From NCBI GenBank assembly GCA_964596015.1, contig CAZQSB010000025.1, positions 1 to 37,547 of the forward strand: a stretch of DNA of 37,547 nt, given 5' to 3'. A program made the translations under genes and the position numbers. Of the stretch, positions 15,847 through 24,848 are shown one piece after another (positions within the stretch are counted from its first letter, which is position 1; each line of letters begins with the position of its first letter). The DNA is from WJMD01 sp964596015 (lineage in GTDB: Bacteria; Joyebacterota; Joyebacteria; Joyebacterales; Joyebacteraceae). The notes below the pieces were generated by a model. That model was not told the origin of the DNA and did not search any database. It saw only the letters and a list, made by a program, of their open reading frames with translations.

Positions 15847-17304
15847 TCAGTTCTCCGGGCGTGCGTCCTCCTCGCTGTACAGGTTCGCGGTGCTGACCTT
15901 GCCCCACCTCAGAGGAACCGTCGAGATCACCCAACGGAACTTGCCCCGCGATGAAACGGGTATCTCGTCGACCCTCTCGATGTCGATCTCGATCCCCGGA
16001 CCCAGGCGCCTTCCGAGCTCCTTCCGAAGCGTCGATTCGGCGGCGCCCGTGAACGACCCGTCCGTCACGACACGCACCGACACCTCCTCCGGACGGCGCT
16101 GCACGATCTGCGACCGCAGGATGCCGGGGACGCCCTTGAACGCGTAGCTCAGCAGCGGCCCCGGGACCATCCGGTCGCCGGGGAGGACGATGATGTCTTC
16201 GGCCTTGCCTGTGATCCCCTCGATCATCGGCAGCGTCCGCCCGCAAGGGCACCGGCCGACTCTCTCGACGGCCGTGTCGCCCGTCGCATATCGGATGAGA
16301 GGCATGGCGAGATTGTGGAGGCCGGTCGCAACGATCTGGCCGTGCTCGCCGGGCGCAACGGGCGCCCCGTCCTCGTCGACGATCTCCACGACGCCGTACT
16401 CCGAGAACAAGTGATGCCCGGTGTGTTCCTCACACTCGCTGGAGAACGCCACGCGCTCGGCCTGTCCGTACGTGTCAAAGACCGGGCACTCGAACCTGTC
16501 GGACACGATCTCGCGGACGACGGGAAGGAGCGGCTCGGACGATGTCATGACGCACTGGAGAGGCAGCTTCTCGCCCCGTTCCTCCATGTAGCGGGCCAGC
16601 ACATACGCGCTCGACGGATACGCCGCCAGCGCCTCGACCCCGGTCTTCCGGAGCGCCTCGAGATAGTGCGGGACGGTCGCCTCGTTCAGATGATACGAAG
16701 AGAAAATGTGCTGGTTCCAAGCGCGGTTGTAACGCCAGAACGGCGGCCGAGACTGCCTCATCGGCACAACGGCCTCCCCCATCAGCGTCGCGAACGGACG
16801 TCCGAACTCGAACCCCGCCCAGCTCCAGGAGCGCCAGCTCATTGCGTTGTTCATGACGATGACGTTCCGGTCCCAGTAAACGGACACGGGGTAACCGGTG
16901 GTTCCCGACGTCCGCGCCAGCCTGAGGTTCCTGCGGTTCACGGTTCTCGAGACGAGGTTCTCACGCTCCGCGATGAGGTCGTCCCTTGTCAGGACCGGGA
17001 GCTTCGCCAGGTCGTCGACACCCGCGATGTCCGACGGCCGGACGGACGACCGGTCCATGGTCTGCCGGTAATAGGGCACCGTCTCGTACGCGTGGCGGAC
17101 CAGTATGCGGAGCCTCTGGCTCTGATACTCCCGGTGCCGCTCCGGGTCCATACTCTCCGAGCGCTCCAGGAACAGAGCCGCCTCTTCGAAGCCGTCTCCG
17201 AAGCGCTCGTTCCGAATGCGCCTGCCGTACTCGGAGACCAGCAGATTCTGAATGCCGACGGGAGCGCGGCGATAGAGCCTCTCTGCCATCCCGCTCAAGC
17301 TCAC
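15847..17304 (-). CDS. CapK/PaaK-like adenylating enzyme (485 aa)
   Basis: This is a member of the phenylacetate-CoA ligase-like (CapK) branch of AMP-forming enzymes often found in capsule and EPS loci. The AMP-binding loop ARTSGTTGYPVSV is present, followed by DTYGQAER, the ATP-binding region ATGLHNLAMPLIRYATGD and the C-terminal GKFRWV lysine region. These loci probably use such enzymes to activate an acyl or amino acid group for sugar modification, but the substrate is not known. A Cys-x-Cys in GRCPCGRTLP is visible and is common in this branch. The GTG start overlaps the stop of the previous gene (GTGA) with GGAGG about 9 bases upstream. An ATG five codons later (17289) is an alternative. 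Confidence 0.87.
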   Translation of the reverse strand: MSLSGMAERLYRRAPVGIQNLLVSEYGRRIRNERFGDGFEEAALFLERSESMDPERHREYQSQRLRILVRHAYETVPYYRQTMDRSSVRPSDIAGVDDLAKLPVLTRDDLIAERENLVSRTVNRRNLRLARTSGTTGYPVSVYWDRNVIVMNNAMSWRSWSWAGFEFGRPFATLMGEAVVPMRQSRPPFWRYNRAWNQHIFSSYHLNEATVPHYLEALRKTGVEALAAYPSSAYVLARYMEERGEKLPLQCVMTSSEPLLPVVREIVSDRFECPVFDTYGQAERVAFSSECEEHTGHHLFSEYGVVEIVDEDGAPVAPGEHGQIVATGLHNLAMPLIRYATGDTAVERVGRCPCGRTLPMIEGITGKAEDIIVLPGDRMVPGPLLSYAFKGVPGILRSQIVQRRPEEVSVRVVTDGSFTGAAESTLRKELGRRLGPGIEIDIERVDEIPVSSRGKFRWVISTVPLRWGKVSTANLYSEEDARPEN

Positions 17305-18389
17305 TGAGACCGCCTCCCTCGAAAGGAAGCCACGAGCTCCTCGTGTGCTTCAGAGATCCGTCCGAGGTTCTTCCTGATGTCGCCCCGCTCCTCGACGATG
17401 CGCCGGTTCTCGCTGGCCGCCTCCGCCCGAAGCGCGTCATCCGAGAGGGCCGTCTCGAGAGCCCGGGACCACGACGCGGGGTCGGCGCCCTCGACCAGGA
17501 GGCCGTTCCTCCCGTTCTCGATCCAGAGACGGTTCGCCTCGATGTCCCTGACGACCGGAAAAACGCCCATCGCCATGGCTTCGAGGAGCGACGCCGAAAC
17601 GCCGTCCGACGGGACGGGCGAGACGTACACGCGGCTCCTCGAAAGGAGCGCCGGCAGCTCATCGTACGGAACGGAACCTGGAAGCGACACGGTCCCGGAG
17701 ACATCGAGCTCCCCGGCCAGAGCAAGCAGGCTCTCGCGTTCCTCGCCCTCGCCGACAAGGACCGCCCTCGCGCGCCGGTCCCTCAACTTCCCCACCGCCC
17801 TCACTACGATGTCGAGGTGGTACCAGCGGTGAAGGCTCCTGGTCGTGACGACGTCGATGTCGCGCTCAGCGTCCGGCGGTCGCGAGAAGAGGTCGAGGTC
17901 AATGCCTCTGGGGCATGTCAGGATCTTCTCGGGGTCAGCGCCCAGCTCCACGAGCTTCGCCGTCATGTGCGGCGCCCAGGAGTTGATGAGATCAGCGGAC
18001 GCGACCGCCTTCCTCGCCGCTATCCTCTTCGGCCAGGAGTTCGCGGGCACCACGATCTGCTGCCCCTGCGCGGCCACCACGAGCGGGTGGAACCCGATCC
18101 GCGCGGCGAGATACCCGTAGCTGGCCACCCGGTACCCGATAACGAGATCGGGCGCGATGCCGCGTACGACATCGGCGATCTGCCCCGCTCTGGCCAGGTA
18201 TGCCAGCTTGCCCCTGAGGGAGTGCGTTCCTTCGCGGCTGCCCAGCGCGTGAAGCGTCACGCCTGACGCGAACTCGCCCCGCTGGTTGACCGACACCACA
18301 TGAACATCGTACCCGAGCTCGACGGCGTAGAAATCCACCCAGCTCCGGGTGTTGATGGCGTTGGCGTCGGCAAGGAACGCGATCCTCAT
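17301..18389 (-). CDS. GT4-like glycosyltransferase (362 aa)
   Basis: This is a GT-B fold glycosyltransferase of the GT4 group, likely acting on the lipid-linked EPS unit. It begins MRIAFLADAN with the N-terminal Rossmann pattern. The donor-side motif reads SDGVSASLLEAMAMG, so the first Glu of the usual EX7E pair is Asp262 and the second is Glu270. This conservative change is seen in some GT4 enzymes. The preceding DVSGTVSLPGSV and NGRNGLLVEG after it fit the family. The ATG at 18389 has GAGGTGG just upstream and begins 8 bases after the lyase stop. Upstream in-frame codons would run through the lyase gene. Donor and acceptor are unknown. Confidence 0.85.
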   Translation of the reverse strand: MRIAFLADANAINTRSWVDFYAVELGYDVHVVSVNQRGEFASGVTLHALGSREGTHSLRGKLAYLARAGQIADVVRGIAPDLVIGYRVASYGYLAARIGFHPLVVAAQGQQIVVPANSWPKRIAARKAVASADLINSWAPHMTAKLVELGADPEKILTCPRGIDLDLFSRPPDAERDIDVVTTRSLHRWYHLDIVVRAVGKLRDRRARAVLVGEGEERESLLALAGELDVSGTVSLPGSVPYDELPALLSRSRVYVSPVPSDGVSASLLEAMAMGVFPVVRDIEANRLWIENGRNGLLVEGADPASWSRALETALSDDALRAEAASENRRIVEERGDIRKNLGRISEAHEELVASFRGRRSQ

Positions 18390-18397
18390 GGCCACCT

Positions 18398-20401
18398 CTA
18401 GTATTCGTAGGTCTCCGATTCGACGGACGCCCCCGTCGCGCTGAACATGATCACGTCGGTGCCGACGCGCGCTCCGATCATCTCCTGCCCCTCGACCAGC
18501 GTCACGTCCGCCGGCTGCGACGCCGCCGCCCCGACCTCGAGCACTGTCAGAAAGACGTGCTCCTCCTCGCTCGTCTGGGGCGTGATCTCGATGCGCCAGG
18601 CCCCCATCTCCTTCTCCCACCCGCCGGCCGGCGGATAGTTCGTGCCGTTCACCTCGAACTCGCGGCCGGGACCGCCGATCTTCGAGATGGCCGCGGCCGG
18701 AGGAAGGAGCGACGTGACCGACAGCCTCGAGTCGCCCTCGGTGATGGTTGCCGAGTACCCCGAAACGGCCGGCTCGTTGAACGAATGCAGCAGCCAGCGC
18801 TTCGTGAAGGCGGGCGACGTGGCGCGCACACGGTCGAGCACCACGAAGACATCCGGTTTGAGATACACGATCTCCCTGGTGAAGAGCTCGAGCTTCGACG
18901 AGGAGTACGCCGCAGTTGCGTCCCCTTTCACGTAGGTGTATCTCTCCGTGTCGCTGTACGCGACGATCTCGCCGCGGAAGCTCTCGGGGCTGGTCGCGTC
19001 GCCGTAATGCACGGGATACTCGTACGAGTTCACCGGAAGCTGCCCGCCGTCGTTGACGTACGGACCGAAGCTCGTCTCACCGGGGTCGAAGACCGTCACC
19101 GTGTTGTGCGCGACCGTGCGCTCGAAGTAGTTGTTGTGGTGCGACGACGTGCCGCCGTCGTACGTTCCCGAGTCGATCGCGAGGACGTCGTCTCCCCTGG
19201 CGATCAGAAGATGGTTCTGGTGCGCGTTTGTGTGCCCGGCCGGCATCGTCTCGCACCGGAACACGCCGTAGACGTCGGTCGACCCCTCGGACAGGTCCCA
19301 GCCCGAACGCATGTAGACGATGCCCATCGTGTCGAAGAAATGCGACGACGGCAGATCGACCGGCGCTCGCGCCGGCAGCTCGGGATCGGCGTGGATGAGG
19401 AGCCGCCATCGCTCCGGCCGGTTGATGTAGCCCAGCCCCTGTGACACGATCTCCTCGGCCAGCCACTTCGCCCGGCCGTCGCCGTACCGGGCGGCCAGAT
19501 GGTGAAGCAGCACGCGCACCGATGCCGCGGCGATCGTGTGCGATGCCGTGTCGCCCTGCTTCGATGCGCCGAGAGAGTTCGAGCGCCGGGCGAAAGTGTC
19601 GTACAGGTAGTAAGTCGCCATGTTCCGGAGGTGCGAGCTCGCCTCGAAGGGGTCCTCGTTCGTGGCGACCGCCCAGAGCCAGCAGGCCTCCCGGAACCCC
19701 ATTCCGACTATCGACGTCGTGTACGCGCCCTCGTAGTAGGCGCCGTCGGCCCCGATCTCGTCGACGCAGGCAAGTGCGTGCTTCTGATCGTAAAGGTGGT
19801 ACCGGAACGTGTCGCAGAGCTCCGTCGCGTCGGCGTCGGCGACCCCGTCCCCATAGATGGCGAGTCCCGTGATGGCGAGCGCCTTCAGTCGAGGCAGCTT
19901 CGAGTGGTAGTTGTTCATCAGGTCCCAGTTGTTGCTCTCGAGGTAATCGATGCCGCCCGACGCGATGGCCGAGCCGATGGTCTGACGGTCCGACTCCGAG
20001 AGCGTCGGATAGCACCAGTCGTAGTAGACGGCGAGCGCGTTCATGAAGGGGCGCTGGTACGTAAGTCCCTGTGAGATGCCGCTCAGGGCGAGCGTCCGGG
20101 CCCTCGTGGCGTAGACGCTCTCGTTGCTCATGAGCCAGGCGAAGCTCATGGCGGTCAGATGCCACTCGTAGGCGTCGGCCGACGAGAGCGGCAGTGACTG
20201 GTTGATGTTGCTGTCGCACCACGACTTCAGGTCGTTGTAGTCGGAAGCCATCGGACCCGAGCACTTCGCCCGGAGCGTGGCGACGTCGTTAGCGGTGAAA
20301 AACAGCCTCGGATGCCCGCTCGTCACCTGGTACGCGCTGGCGGCGTTCCCGGCGGCGAGCAGAACAACGAGGACGAACGCGACAACAGACGTCCTTCTCA
20401 T
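18398..20401 (-). CDS. Exported heparinase II/III-like polysaccharide lyase (667 aa)
   Basis: This is an exported protein (signal peptide 1-23, ending ASA) with the typical start HPRLFFTANDVATLRAK of heparinase II/III-like lyases. An alpha-helical toroid-like domain (about 40-330) is followed by a beta-sandwich (about 340-650). The lyase centre region has FFDTMGIVYMRSGWD and GHTNAHQNHLLIARGDD, with candidate catalytic His residues. Such proteins cleave or edit acidic polysaccharide. In EPS loci they may trim the operon's own polymer in the periplasm. The ATG overlaps the stop of the Wzy-like gene (ATGA). Its size is normal for the family and there is no anchor. The polymer it acts on is inferred only from its neighbours. 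Confidence 0.85.
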   Translation of the reverse strand: MRRTSVVAFVLVVLLAAGNAASAYQVTSGHPRLFFTANDVATLRAKCSGPMASDYNDLKSWCDSNINQSLPLSSADAYEWHLTAMSFAWLMSNESVYATRARTLALSGISQGLTYQRPFMNALAVYYDWCYPTLSESDRQTIGSAIASGGIDYLESNNWDLMNNYHSKLPRLKALAITGLAIYGDGVADADATELCDTFRYHLYDQKHALACVDEIGADGAYYEGAYTTSIVGMGFREACWLWAVATNEDPFEASSHLRNMATYYLYDTFARRSNSLGASKQGDTASHTIAAASVRVLLHHLAARYGDGRAKWLAEEIVSQGLGYINRPERWRLLIHADPELPARAPVDLPSSHFFDTMGIVYMRSGWDLSEGSTDVYGVFRCETMPAGHTNAHQNHLLIARGDDVLAIDSGTYDGGTSSHHNNYFERTVAHNTVTVFDPGETSFGPYVNDGGQLPVNSYEYPVHYGDATSPESFRGEIVAYSDTERYTYVKGDATAAYSSSKLELFTREIVYLKPDVFVVLDRVRATSPAFTKRWLLHSFNEPAVSGYSATITEGDSRLSVTSLLPPAAAISKIGGPGREFEVNGTNYPPAGGWEKEMGAWRIEITPQTSEEEHVFLTVLEVGAAASQPADVTLVEGQEMIGARVGTDVIMFSATGASVESETYEY

Positions 20402-21876
20402 GATGTGAAATCTCCCTCCGCGCCGTTATGGGAGCGACGTCGTCTTTCCAGTTGGATGTTCCTGTCGACCAGGCCGGCCATGAAGAAGTACGTGCCGGCG
20501 ATGGTCGAGTGTGTGAACCGTTGTCCGAACACGTTCGCGACGATGAGAGCCACCGTCGCAGCGAGGAAACCGATCGCGAGGCCCCGGGAGAGAGGCGTCG
20601 TGCCGAGCTTCGAGAGCTCGACCCCGCTCCGGAAGCACGCGACGAAGAGCCAGCCGAGCACAATGATGCCGAGCAGTCCCGAGTCGGCCAGAGTCTGGAA
20701 ATAGAGACTGTGCGCCGAGAAGGGCCGCGAGAGTTTACCCTCCGTCATGGACGGCACCGACCCGAAGCCGTGACCGATGAACGGCCTCCTCACGAACTCC
20801 TGCATGACGATGCCCCAGATCCTCAACCTCACGCCGGCCGATGGATCGAGGCGGTCGGTCGTGTCGCCGAGGAGGCCGGCTTCCAGCGTCTCGACCGTCG
20901 TCTCCTCCATACGTTCCCGCACGAACCCCGGCGCCCAGAGCGGGCTCAACGCGAGGACCACGAGGAACACGATGAAGAGCTTCCTGCTGGTGAGAAGCGT
21001 GAGCGTCCCCACGCCGGCGGCGAACCCGACGTACGCTCCGCGAGACTTCGGCAGAAGCACCGAGAACGACGCGACGGCCGCGGAGGCGATCACCAGGAAG
21101 CGCTTGAAGGCGGGGAACGCCCTCCAGGAGAAGACCAGCGCGACGATGGCGGAGGCTCCGACGGCGAAGTACGCGCCCAGGTCGTTGATGTCGCCGAGCG
21201 TTCCGGCGATGCGCCGGTAGTCCGGCGTCACGACGAACTGCCGGACGGCGAGCACGCCGGCGACGGCGACTCCGATCGACAGCGTCACGAGCAGGTTTCG
21301 TGTCTGGCGCTCGTCGCGGACCGTGTTCGCGACGACGTAGTATGCGAAGAACCCGAGCGAGCTCCGCCAGAGCACGCTCAGCATGAACCGAAGGTCGAAC
21401 CCCTCCATGCCCCTGACGCTCGTCACCAGGACCCCGAGGCCGAGGACGGCGATGTACGCCGCCAGGGGTTTACCGATCCTCGTCGGCGTGAAGACGCGCT
21501 CGCCGGCTAGCATCCGAGGCACGACCCAGCTTGCGACGAGCATGAAGATGAGAAGCGACGCCCCGTTGATGCCCGGGATGCCGGTGGAGGGAAGCCACTC
21601 GCCCAGCGGGATGGCAAGGAGCCACGCGTGCATGGCGAACCATGGGCGGAAGAACGCGAAGACCACGAGCGACAGCCCGATGAGGATCTTGATGATCCTG
21701 TGCGGCGCCTGGCCGTAGATGTAGTTGAGCTGGAAGATGGCGTACGCCAGACCGACGGCGAGGATCGCGCCGAGCACGTAGACGGCCCAGCCGTACCCGT
21801 ATTCCGGGACCTCCCCCGGCACCCGGCCGACGGGGCCCGTCGTCCGGCGCGACGCATGCCGTCCCTGGTCGTTCAC
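20398..21876 (-). CDS. Wzy/WaaL-type O-antigen polymerase or ligase (492 aa)
   Basis: This is a polytopic membrane protein (about 11-12 helices) of the O-antigen ligase/polymerase superfamily. The signature lies near the C-terminus: FIGHGFGS..., then AHSLYFQTLADSGLLGIIVLGW, matching the family HN-x-YL-x-x-x-x-G-x-x-G pattern, with a large periplasmic loop before it. It would polymerise undecaprenyl-linked repeat units or transfer a glycan to an acceptor. Given the Wza/Wzc-like genes in the same operon, polymerase is the simpler reading. GTG at 21876 overlaps the stop of the upstream GT-C gene (GTGA) with GGAGGGG 5 bases before it, which rules out the longer in-frame extension with its Arg/Gly-rich start. 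Confidence 0.85.
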   Translation of the reverse strand: MNDQGRHASRRTTGPVGRVPGEVPEYGYGWAVYVLGAILAVGLAYAIFQLNYIYGQAPHRIIKILIGLSLVVFAFFRPWFAMHAWLLAIPLGEWLPSTGIPGINGASLLIFMLVASWVVPRMLAGERVFTPTRIGKPLAAYIAVLGLGVLVTSVRGMEGFDLRFMLSVLWRSSLGFFAYYVVANTVRDERQTRNLLVTLSIGVAVAGVLAVRQFVVTPDYRRIAGTLGDINDLGAYFAVGASAIVALVFSWRAFPAFKRFLVIASAAVASFSVLLPKSRGAYVGFAAGVGTLTLLTSRKLFIVFLVVLALSPLWAPGFVRERMEETTVETLEAGLLGDTTDRLDPSAGVRLRIWGIVMQEFVRRPFIGHGFGSVPSMTEGKLSRPFSAHSLYFQTLADSGLLGIIVLGWLFVACFRSGVELSKLGTTPLSRGLAIGFLAATVALIVANVFGQRFTHSTIAGTYFFMAGLVDRNIQLERRRRSHNGAEGDFTS

Positions 21877-23669
21877 GATATCCCCTCCGCTCCTCCCCCG
21901 CGCCTGACCCGCGCCGCCTGGAGATCGTAGATCTCGATGACCGGGTGATGGAACGAACGACCGGGACCGCGGTCGATGGGCGGGACCGGTCTCGGCGCCA
22001 TGAACCGACGCATCAGGAGCCCGTTCTCCTCGACCCACTCCTGGAACGGCCTCGGCGGGGCCGCGCGCGGGGGCTCGGCGCCCTCCATCGGCCGCCCCGG
22101 CTCCGCCTTGCTCGAAAGCACGACATAACGCACCCCGAGCTCCTCGAGCGCCGCGACCAGCTCGTCGGGAGCGGCGCCCGCGGCCGGCAGCCGGTGGGGA
22201 GCCTCTCCCCACCCGATCGTGTAAAGGCGGTACTGCGGCACGCGCTTCGACGCGACGTCGAGCCGCACGTCGGCTATGTCGCGCTTCGTTTCAGCCCACG
22301 TATCGACGTCGGTGGTGTCGAGGCGAAGCTCCGCCTCGACCTGTGACGTCAGCGGATGGATCGGCGGCCCGTACGACTCAACCGCGATCGCGCTTCCCGC
22401 CGGAATCTCATTCTCGATCCAGTGCTTCGCCGCCGTCCGTGTGTCAGGCAGGCCGACCGCCCTGACGAACCCGACCGTCGGTACGACCATGACCGCCGCG
22501 GCGGCCAGCAGCACGAGGGCCCTGAGGAACCCGAACCGCCTGTGCGGCGAGGGCTCGACGAGTTCGAAGAGCCTCTTCAGGCCCAGGCCTCCGAGAACGG
22601 CCAGAGCCGGAAGCGCGGGCGTCATGTAGGTCGACCGCTTGACCGTCAGGAGCATGGCAAAGACAAGGAAGGTCAGCGCCACGCTCGCCGCGACGGCGAC
22701 GGCGCCCGGCTCGGGCGCGATCTCCCCCGGCCGTCTCTCCGGCGTCCGCTCCCTGCCGAACGAGGAGAGGAGTCCGAGCGCCGCCAGGATGAGCACCGGG
22801 TACCCGACGCCCCGCGCGAGCGTGCCTCCGAAGAGCTCGGCCAGCCCGGCCCCGAACGAGGTCGGGACCTGCGCCACGCCCGAGCGCGAGACCATGAAGA
22901 CCTGCGTCACCACGTCGCGGCTGAACTCGTTCCACGAGAGGACGCTCATGGGGGTGCCCACGACGAAACCCGCCGCGCCCGCGAGGATGGCCCCCACGAG
23001 GGGCAGGGCGGCCCTCCGACCGGTCACCGCGAGATAGACGGCGGCGGCCACTGTTCCGGAGCCCGCCAGGACACCCGGATACTTCGTCGAGGCGGCCAGA
23101 CCCGCGAAGAGACCCGACAGGATGAGCATGCCGCCGCGCCCGCTGTGCGCCGCCGAAAGGGCGGCGACCATGGACGCTGTGACGAAGAGGGTGGCGGTCA
23201 CGTCCGGCGTCGCGTAGTGGGAATCACGAACGTGGAGGTACATGACGGCGAGGAAGAGCGCGGCGGCGATGCCGGCGAACGCGCCGAAGGCCTTCCTCGA
23301 GAACCGCCACGTGAGCCCGACCGTCACGACCCCCGCGACGGCCGACACGGCGCGGCCGATGAGCCAGAAGGGCGAGATGTCCGTGAAGAACTGGGTGACA
23401 AGGTCTATCGGGGCCCCGAGGAACCCGAACACCCTGCCGATGAGGTAGTAGAACCCGTACAGCCCGAAGACCACGTACATGAGGAGCGACGGCCAGCGGA
23501 ACCAGTGCGGGTTCATGTCGCCCGTCCCGAACCCCAGCGAGTGCACGAGAATGGAACCCTCGTCAGGGTGGTACGGGAACGGCAGTCCCCAGTCGATGTT
23601 CCAGAACCGGAGGAACGCGGCGATCGCAATGACGGCGACGAGCGCCCAGCTCAGTGCCCTCCTGCTCAT
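21873..23669 (-). CDS. GT-C membrane glycosyltransferase, ArnT/PMT-like (598 aa)
   Basis: This is an integral membrane transferase of the ArnT/PMT (GT39/GT83) type, which uses polyprenyl-phosphate sugars on the outer face of the inner membrane. The first loop carries the acidic motif HPDEG (about 34-38), where the catalytic Asp-Glu is expected, after the family start LRFWNIDWGLP. About ten membrane helices are followed by a soluble C-terminal part (about 425-598) containing YVVLSSKAE. The ATG at 23669 has GGGAGG before it. It follows the SMR-type transporter gene by 29 bases. The GT2 and SMR genes just upstream could make and flip its polyprenyl-P-sugar donor, so the three look like one module. 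The acceptor (EPS, lipid or protein) is unknown. Confidence 0.85.
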   Translation of the reverse strand: MSRRALSWALVAVIAIAAFLRFWNIDWGLPFPYHPDEGSILVHSLGFGTGDMNPHWFRWPSLLMYVVFGLYGFYYLIGRVFGFLGAPIDLVTQFFTDISPFWLIGRAVSAVAGVVTVGLTWRFSRKAFGAFAGIAAALFLAVMYLHVRDSHYATPDVTATLFVTASMVAALSAAHSGRGGMLILSGLFAGLAASTKYPGVLAGSGTVAAAVYLAVTGRRAALPLVGAILAGAAGFVVGTPMSVLSWNEFSRDVVTQVFMVSRSGVAQVPTSFGAGLAELFGGTLARGVGYPVLILAALGLLSSFGRERTPERRPGEIAPEPGAVAVAASVALTFLVFAMLLTVKRSTYMTPALPALAVLGGLGLKRLFELVEPSPHRRFGFLRALVLLAAAAVMVVPTVGFVRAVGLPDTRTAAKHWIENEIPAGSAIAVESYGPPIHPLTSQVEAELRLDTTDVDTWAETKRDIADVRLDVASKRVPQYRLYTIGWGEAPHRLPAAGAAPDELVAALEELGVRYVVLSSKAEPGRPMEGAEPPRAAPPRPFQEWVEENGLLMRRFMAPRPVPPIDRGPGRSFHHPVIEIYDLQAARVRRGGGAEGIS

Positions 23670-23698
23670 GACGACCTCCCGGTCAACAGACGCCGCGG

Positions 23699-24058
23699 TC
23701 AGCTTCTCGAGATGACGACAACGCCCGCGACGATGATCACGAGCCCGGCTATCCTGAGCGCCGAAAGCTGCTCGCCGAGGAACAGCCACGACGCCAGGAA
23801 CACAACGACGTACGCGAGGCTCACCATCGGATAGGCGAGGCTCAGGTCGACGTTCGACACAACGGCGATCCAGAGCACCGCGCTCAACCCGTAGCAGACG
23901 AACCCCAGGAGAACCTGGGGCACGCTGAGGATCTTCAGGAGCTGTCCCCAGACGCTGACAGCGGAGACCTCTCCGTAGATCTGCATGCCCTTCTTCATGA
24001 TGACCTGGCCCGTCGCGCCCAGGAGCACCGCCGCCAGGATCAGTGGTATGCCCCGCAT
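23699..24058 (-). CDS. SMR/EamA-like four-helix transporter, ArnE-like (119 aa)
   Basis: This small membrane protein has four helices (about 3-23, 41-61, 66-85 and 94-116), the size and layout of the small multidrug resistance/ArnE family. The motif GATGQVIMKKGM in helix 1 and LAYPMVSLAYVVVFLASWLFLGE in helices 3-4 resemble ArnE/ArnF-type flippase subunits. Its neighbours are a DPM1-like GT2 and a GT-C transferase, so flipping a polyprenyl-phosphate-linked sugar is the likely job. Drug export is the alternative. The ATG at 24058 has AAGGAG 6 bases upstream, and 26 extra in-frame codons upstream lie in the GT2 gene and are rejected. ArnE works with ArnF, but only one subunit is present here, so it may form a homodimer. 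Confidence 0.82.
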   Translation of the reverse strand: MRGIPLILAAVLLGATGQVIMKKGMQIYGEVSAVSVWGQLLKILSVPQVLLGFVCYGLSAVLWIAVVSNVDLSLAYPMVSLAYVVVFLASWLFLGEQLSALRIAGLVIIVAGVVVISRS

Positions 24059-24071
24059 GAGAGCTCCTTCC

Positions 24072-24848
24072 TTAGCGATCGGCCGCGCTGACCTCTTCCG
24101 GACGTCCCGAGAGAGCGCGCCGACCGATGGTGACAAGCCTGAGATAGCGCCCGATGGTCTTTCCGACCCGCATCTTGCTGGCTCCGCCCTTGAGATCGTA
24201 CCGGAGCACCAGCGGGACCTCCGACACCTGGGCGCCGATCCTCCCGAGCTTCAGGAGGATCTCCGCGGACGCGACGAAACCTTCCTCGGAGATGAAGTCC
24301 GTTCCGTAGACCCGCTCGGCCTTCCGGAGCACCGAGGCGCGGTAGCCGCGGTAGCCGCACGTGTAGTCCCGCGCACCCCTGACCGGCGAGAAGAGCGTCA
24401 GGAGCAGGCTGGCGCCGCGGCTCAGCAGCCTGCGGATCGCTGAGAGCCCCACTTCCCTGCCGCCGGGCGCGTATCTCGAGGCGATGACCACGTCCGAATC
24501 GGTCTTCAGCCTCTCGACCATGAGAGGGATCAACCCGGGGTCGTGGGTGTCGTCCGTATCCATCGCGACGACGTATCCCTCCGGGCCCGCGAGTTCGACA
24601 GCCCGGGCGAACCCGGTCCTGAGCGCGCGCCCGAGACCGAGGTTCGTCGCGTGCCGCTCGACGTCCACCTTGAGACCCAGCTCGTCCGCGATACCGGCGG
24701 CGACTTCCGCCGTGCCGTCCCGACTGCCGTCGTCGACCAGAAGCACCACGCCCTCCTCGTCACAGCCCTCGAGCGCCGCGGCGATCTTCGGGAGGAGCGG
24801 CGGCAGCGAGGCCGCCTCGTTGTACGCCGGCAGAAGCACGACCAGCAT
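24072..24848 (-). CDS. GT2 polyprenyl-phosphate sugar transferase, DPM1-like (258 aa)
   Basis: This is a family 2 glycosyltransferase (GT-A fold) of the dolichol-phosphate mannose synthase type. It would make a polyprenyl-phosphate sugar from a nucleotide sugar. Seen: the start LLPAYNEAASL, VDDGSRDGT, the DXD-type metal site in AMDTDDTHDPG, and the later DYTCGYRGYRAS followed by a basic acceptor segment. There is no C-terminal membrane extension, so it is the short DPM1 form and not the ArnC/GtrB form with two helices. The ATG overlaps the upstream wecB stop by one base (TGATG). The SMR-like flippase and a GT-C enzyme follow, completing a possible make-flip-use route for one sugar. Confidence 0.87.
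   Translation of the reverse strand: MLVVLLPAYNEAASLPPLLPKIAAALEGCDEEGVVLLVDDGSRDGTAEVAAGIADELGLKVDVERHATNLGLGRALRTGFARAVELAGPEGYVVAMDTDDTHDPGLIPLMVERLKTDSDVVIASRYAPGGREVGLSAIRRLLSRGASLLLTLFSPVRGARDYTCGYRGYRASVLRKAERVYGTDFISEEGFVASAEILLKLGRIGAQVSEVPLVLRYDLKGGASKMRVGKTIGRYLRLVTIGRRALSGRPEEVSAADR

Noticed and set aside
15847..17304. True phenylacetate-CoA ligase in aromatic degradation
   Set aside because: No paa genes are nearby and it lies within the EPS operon; the CapK-like branch is the better reading.
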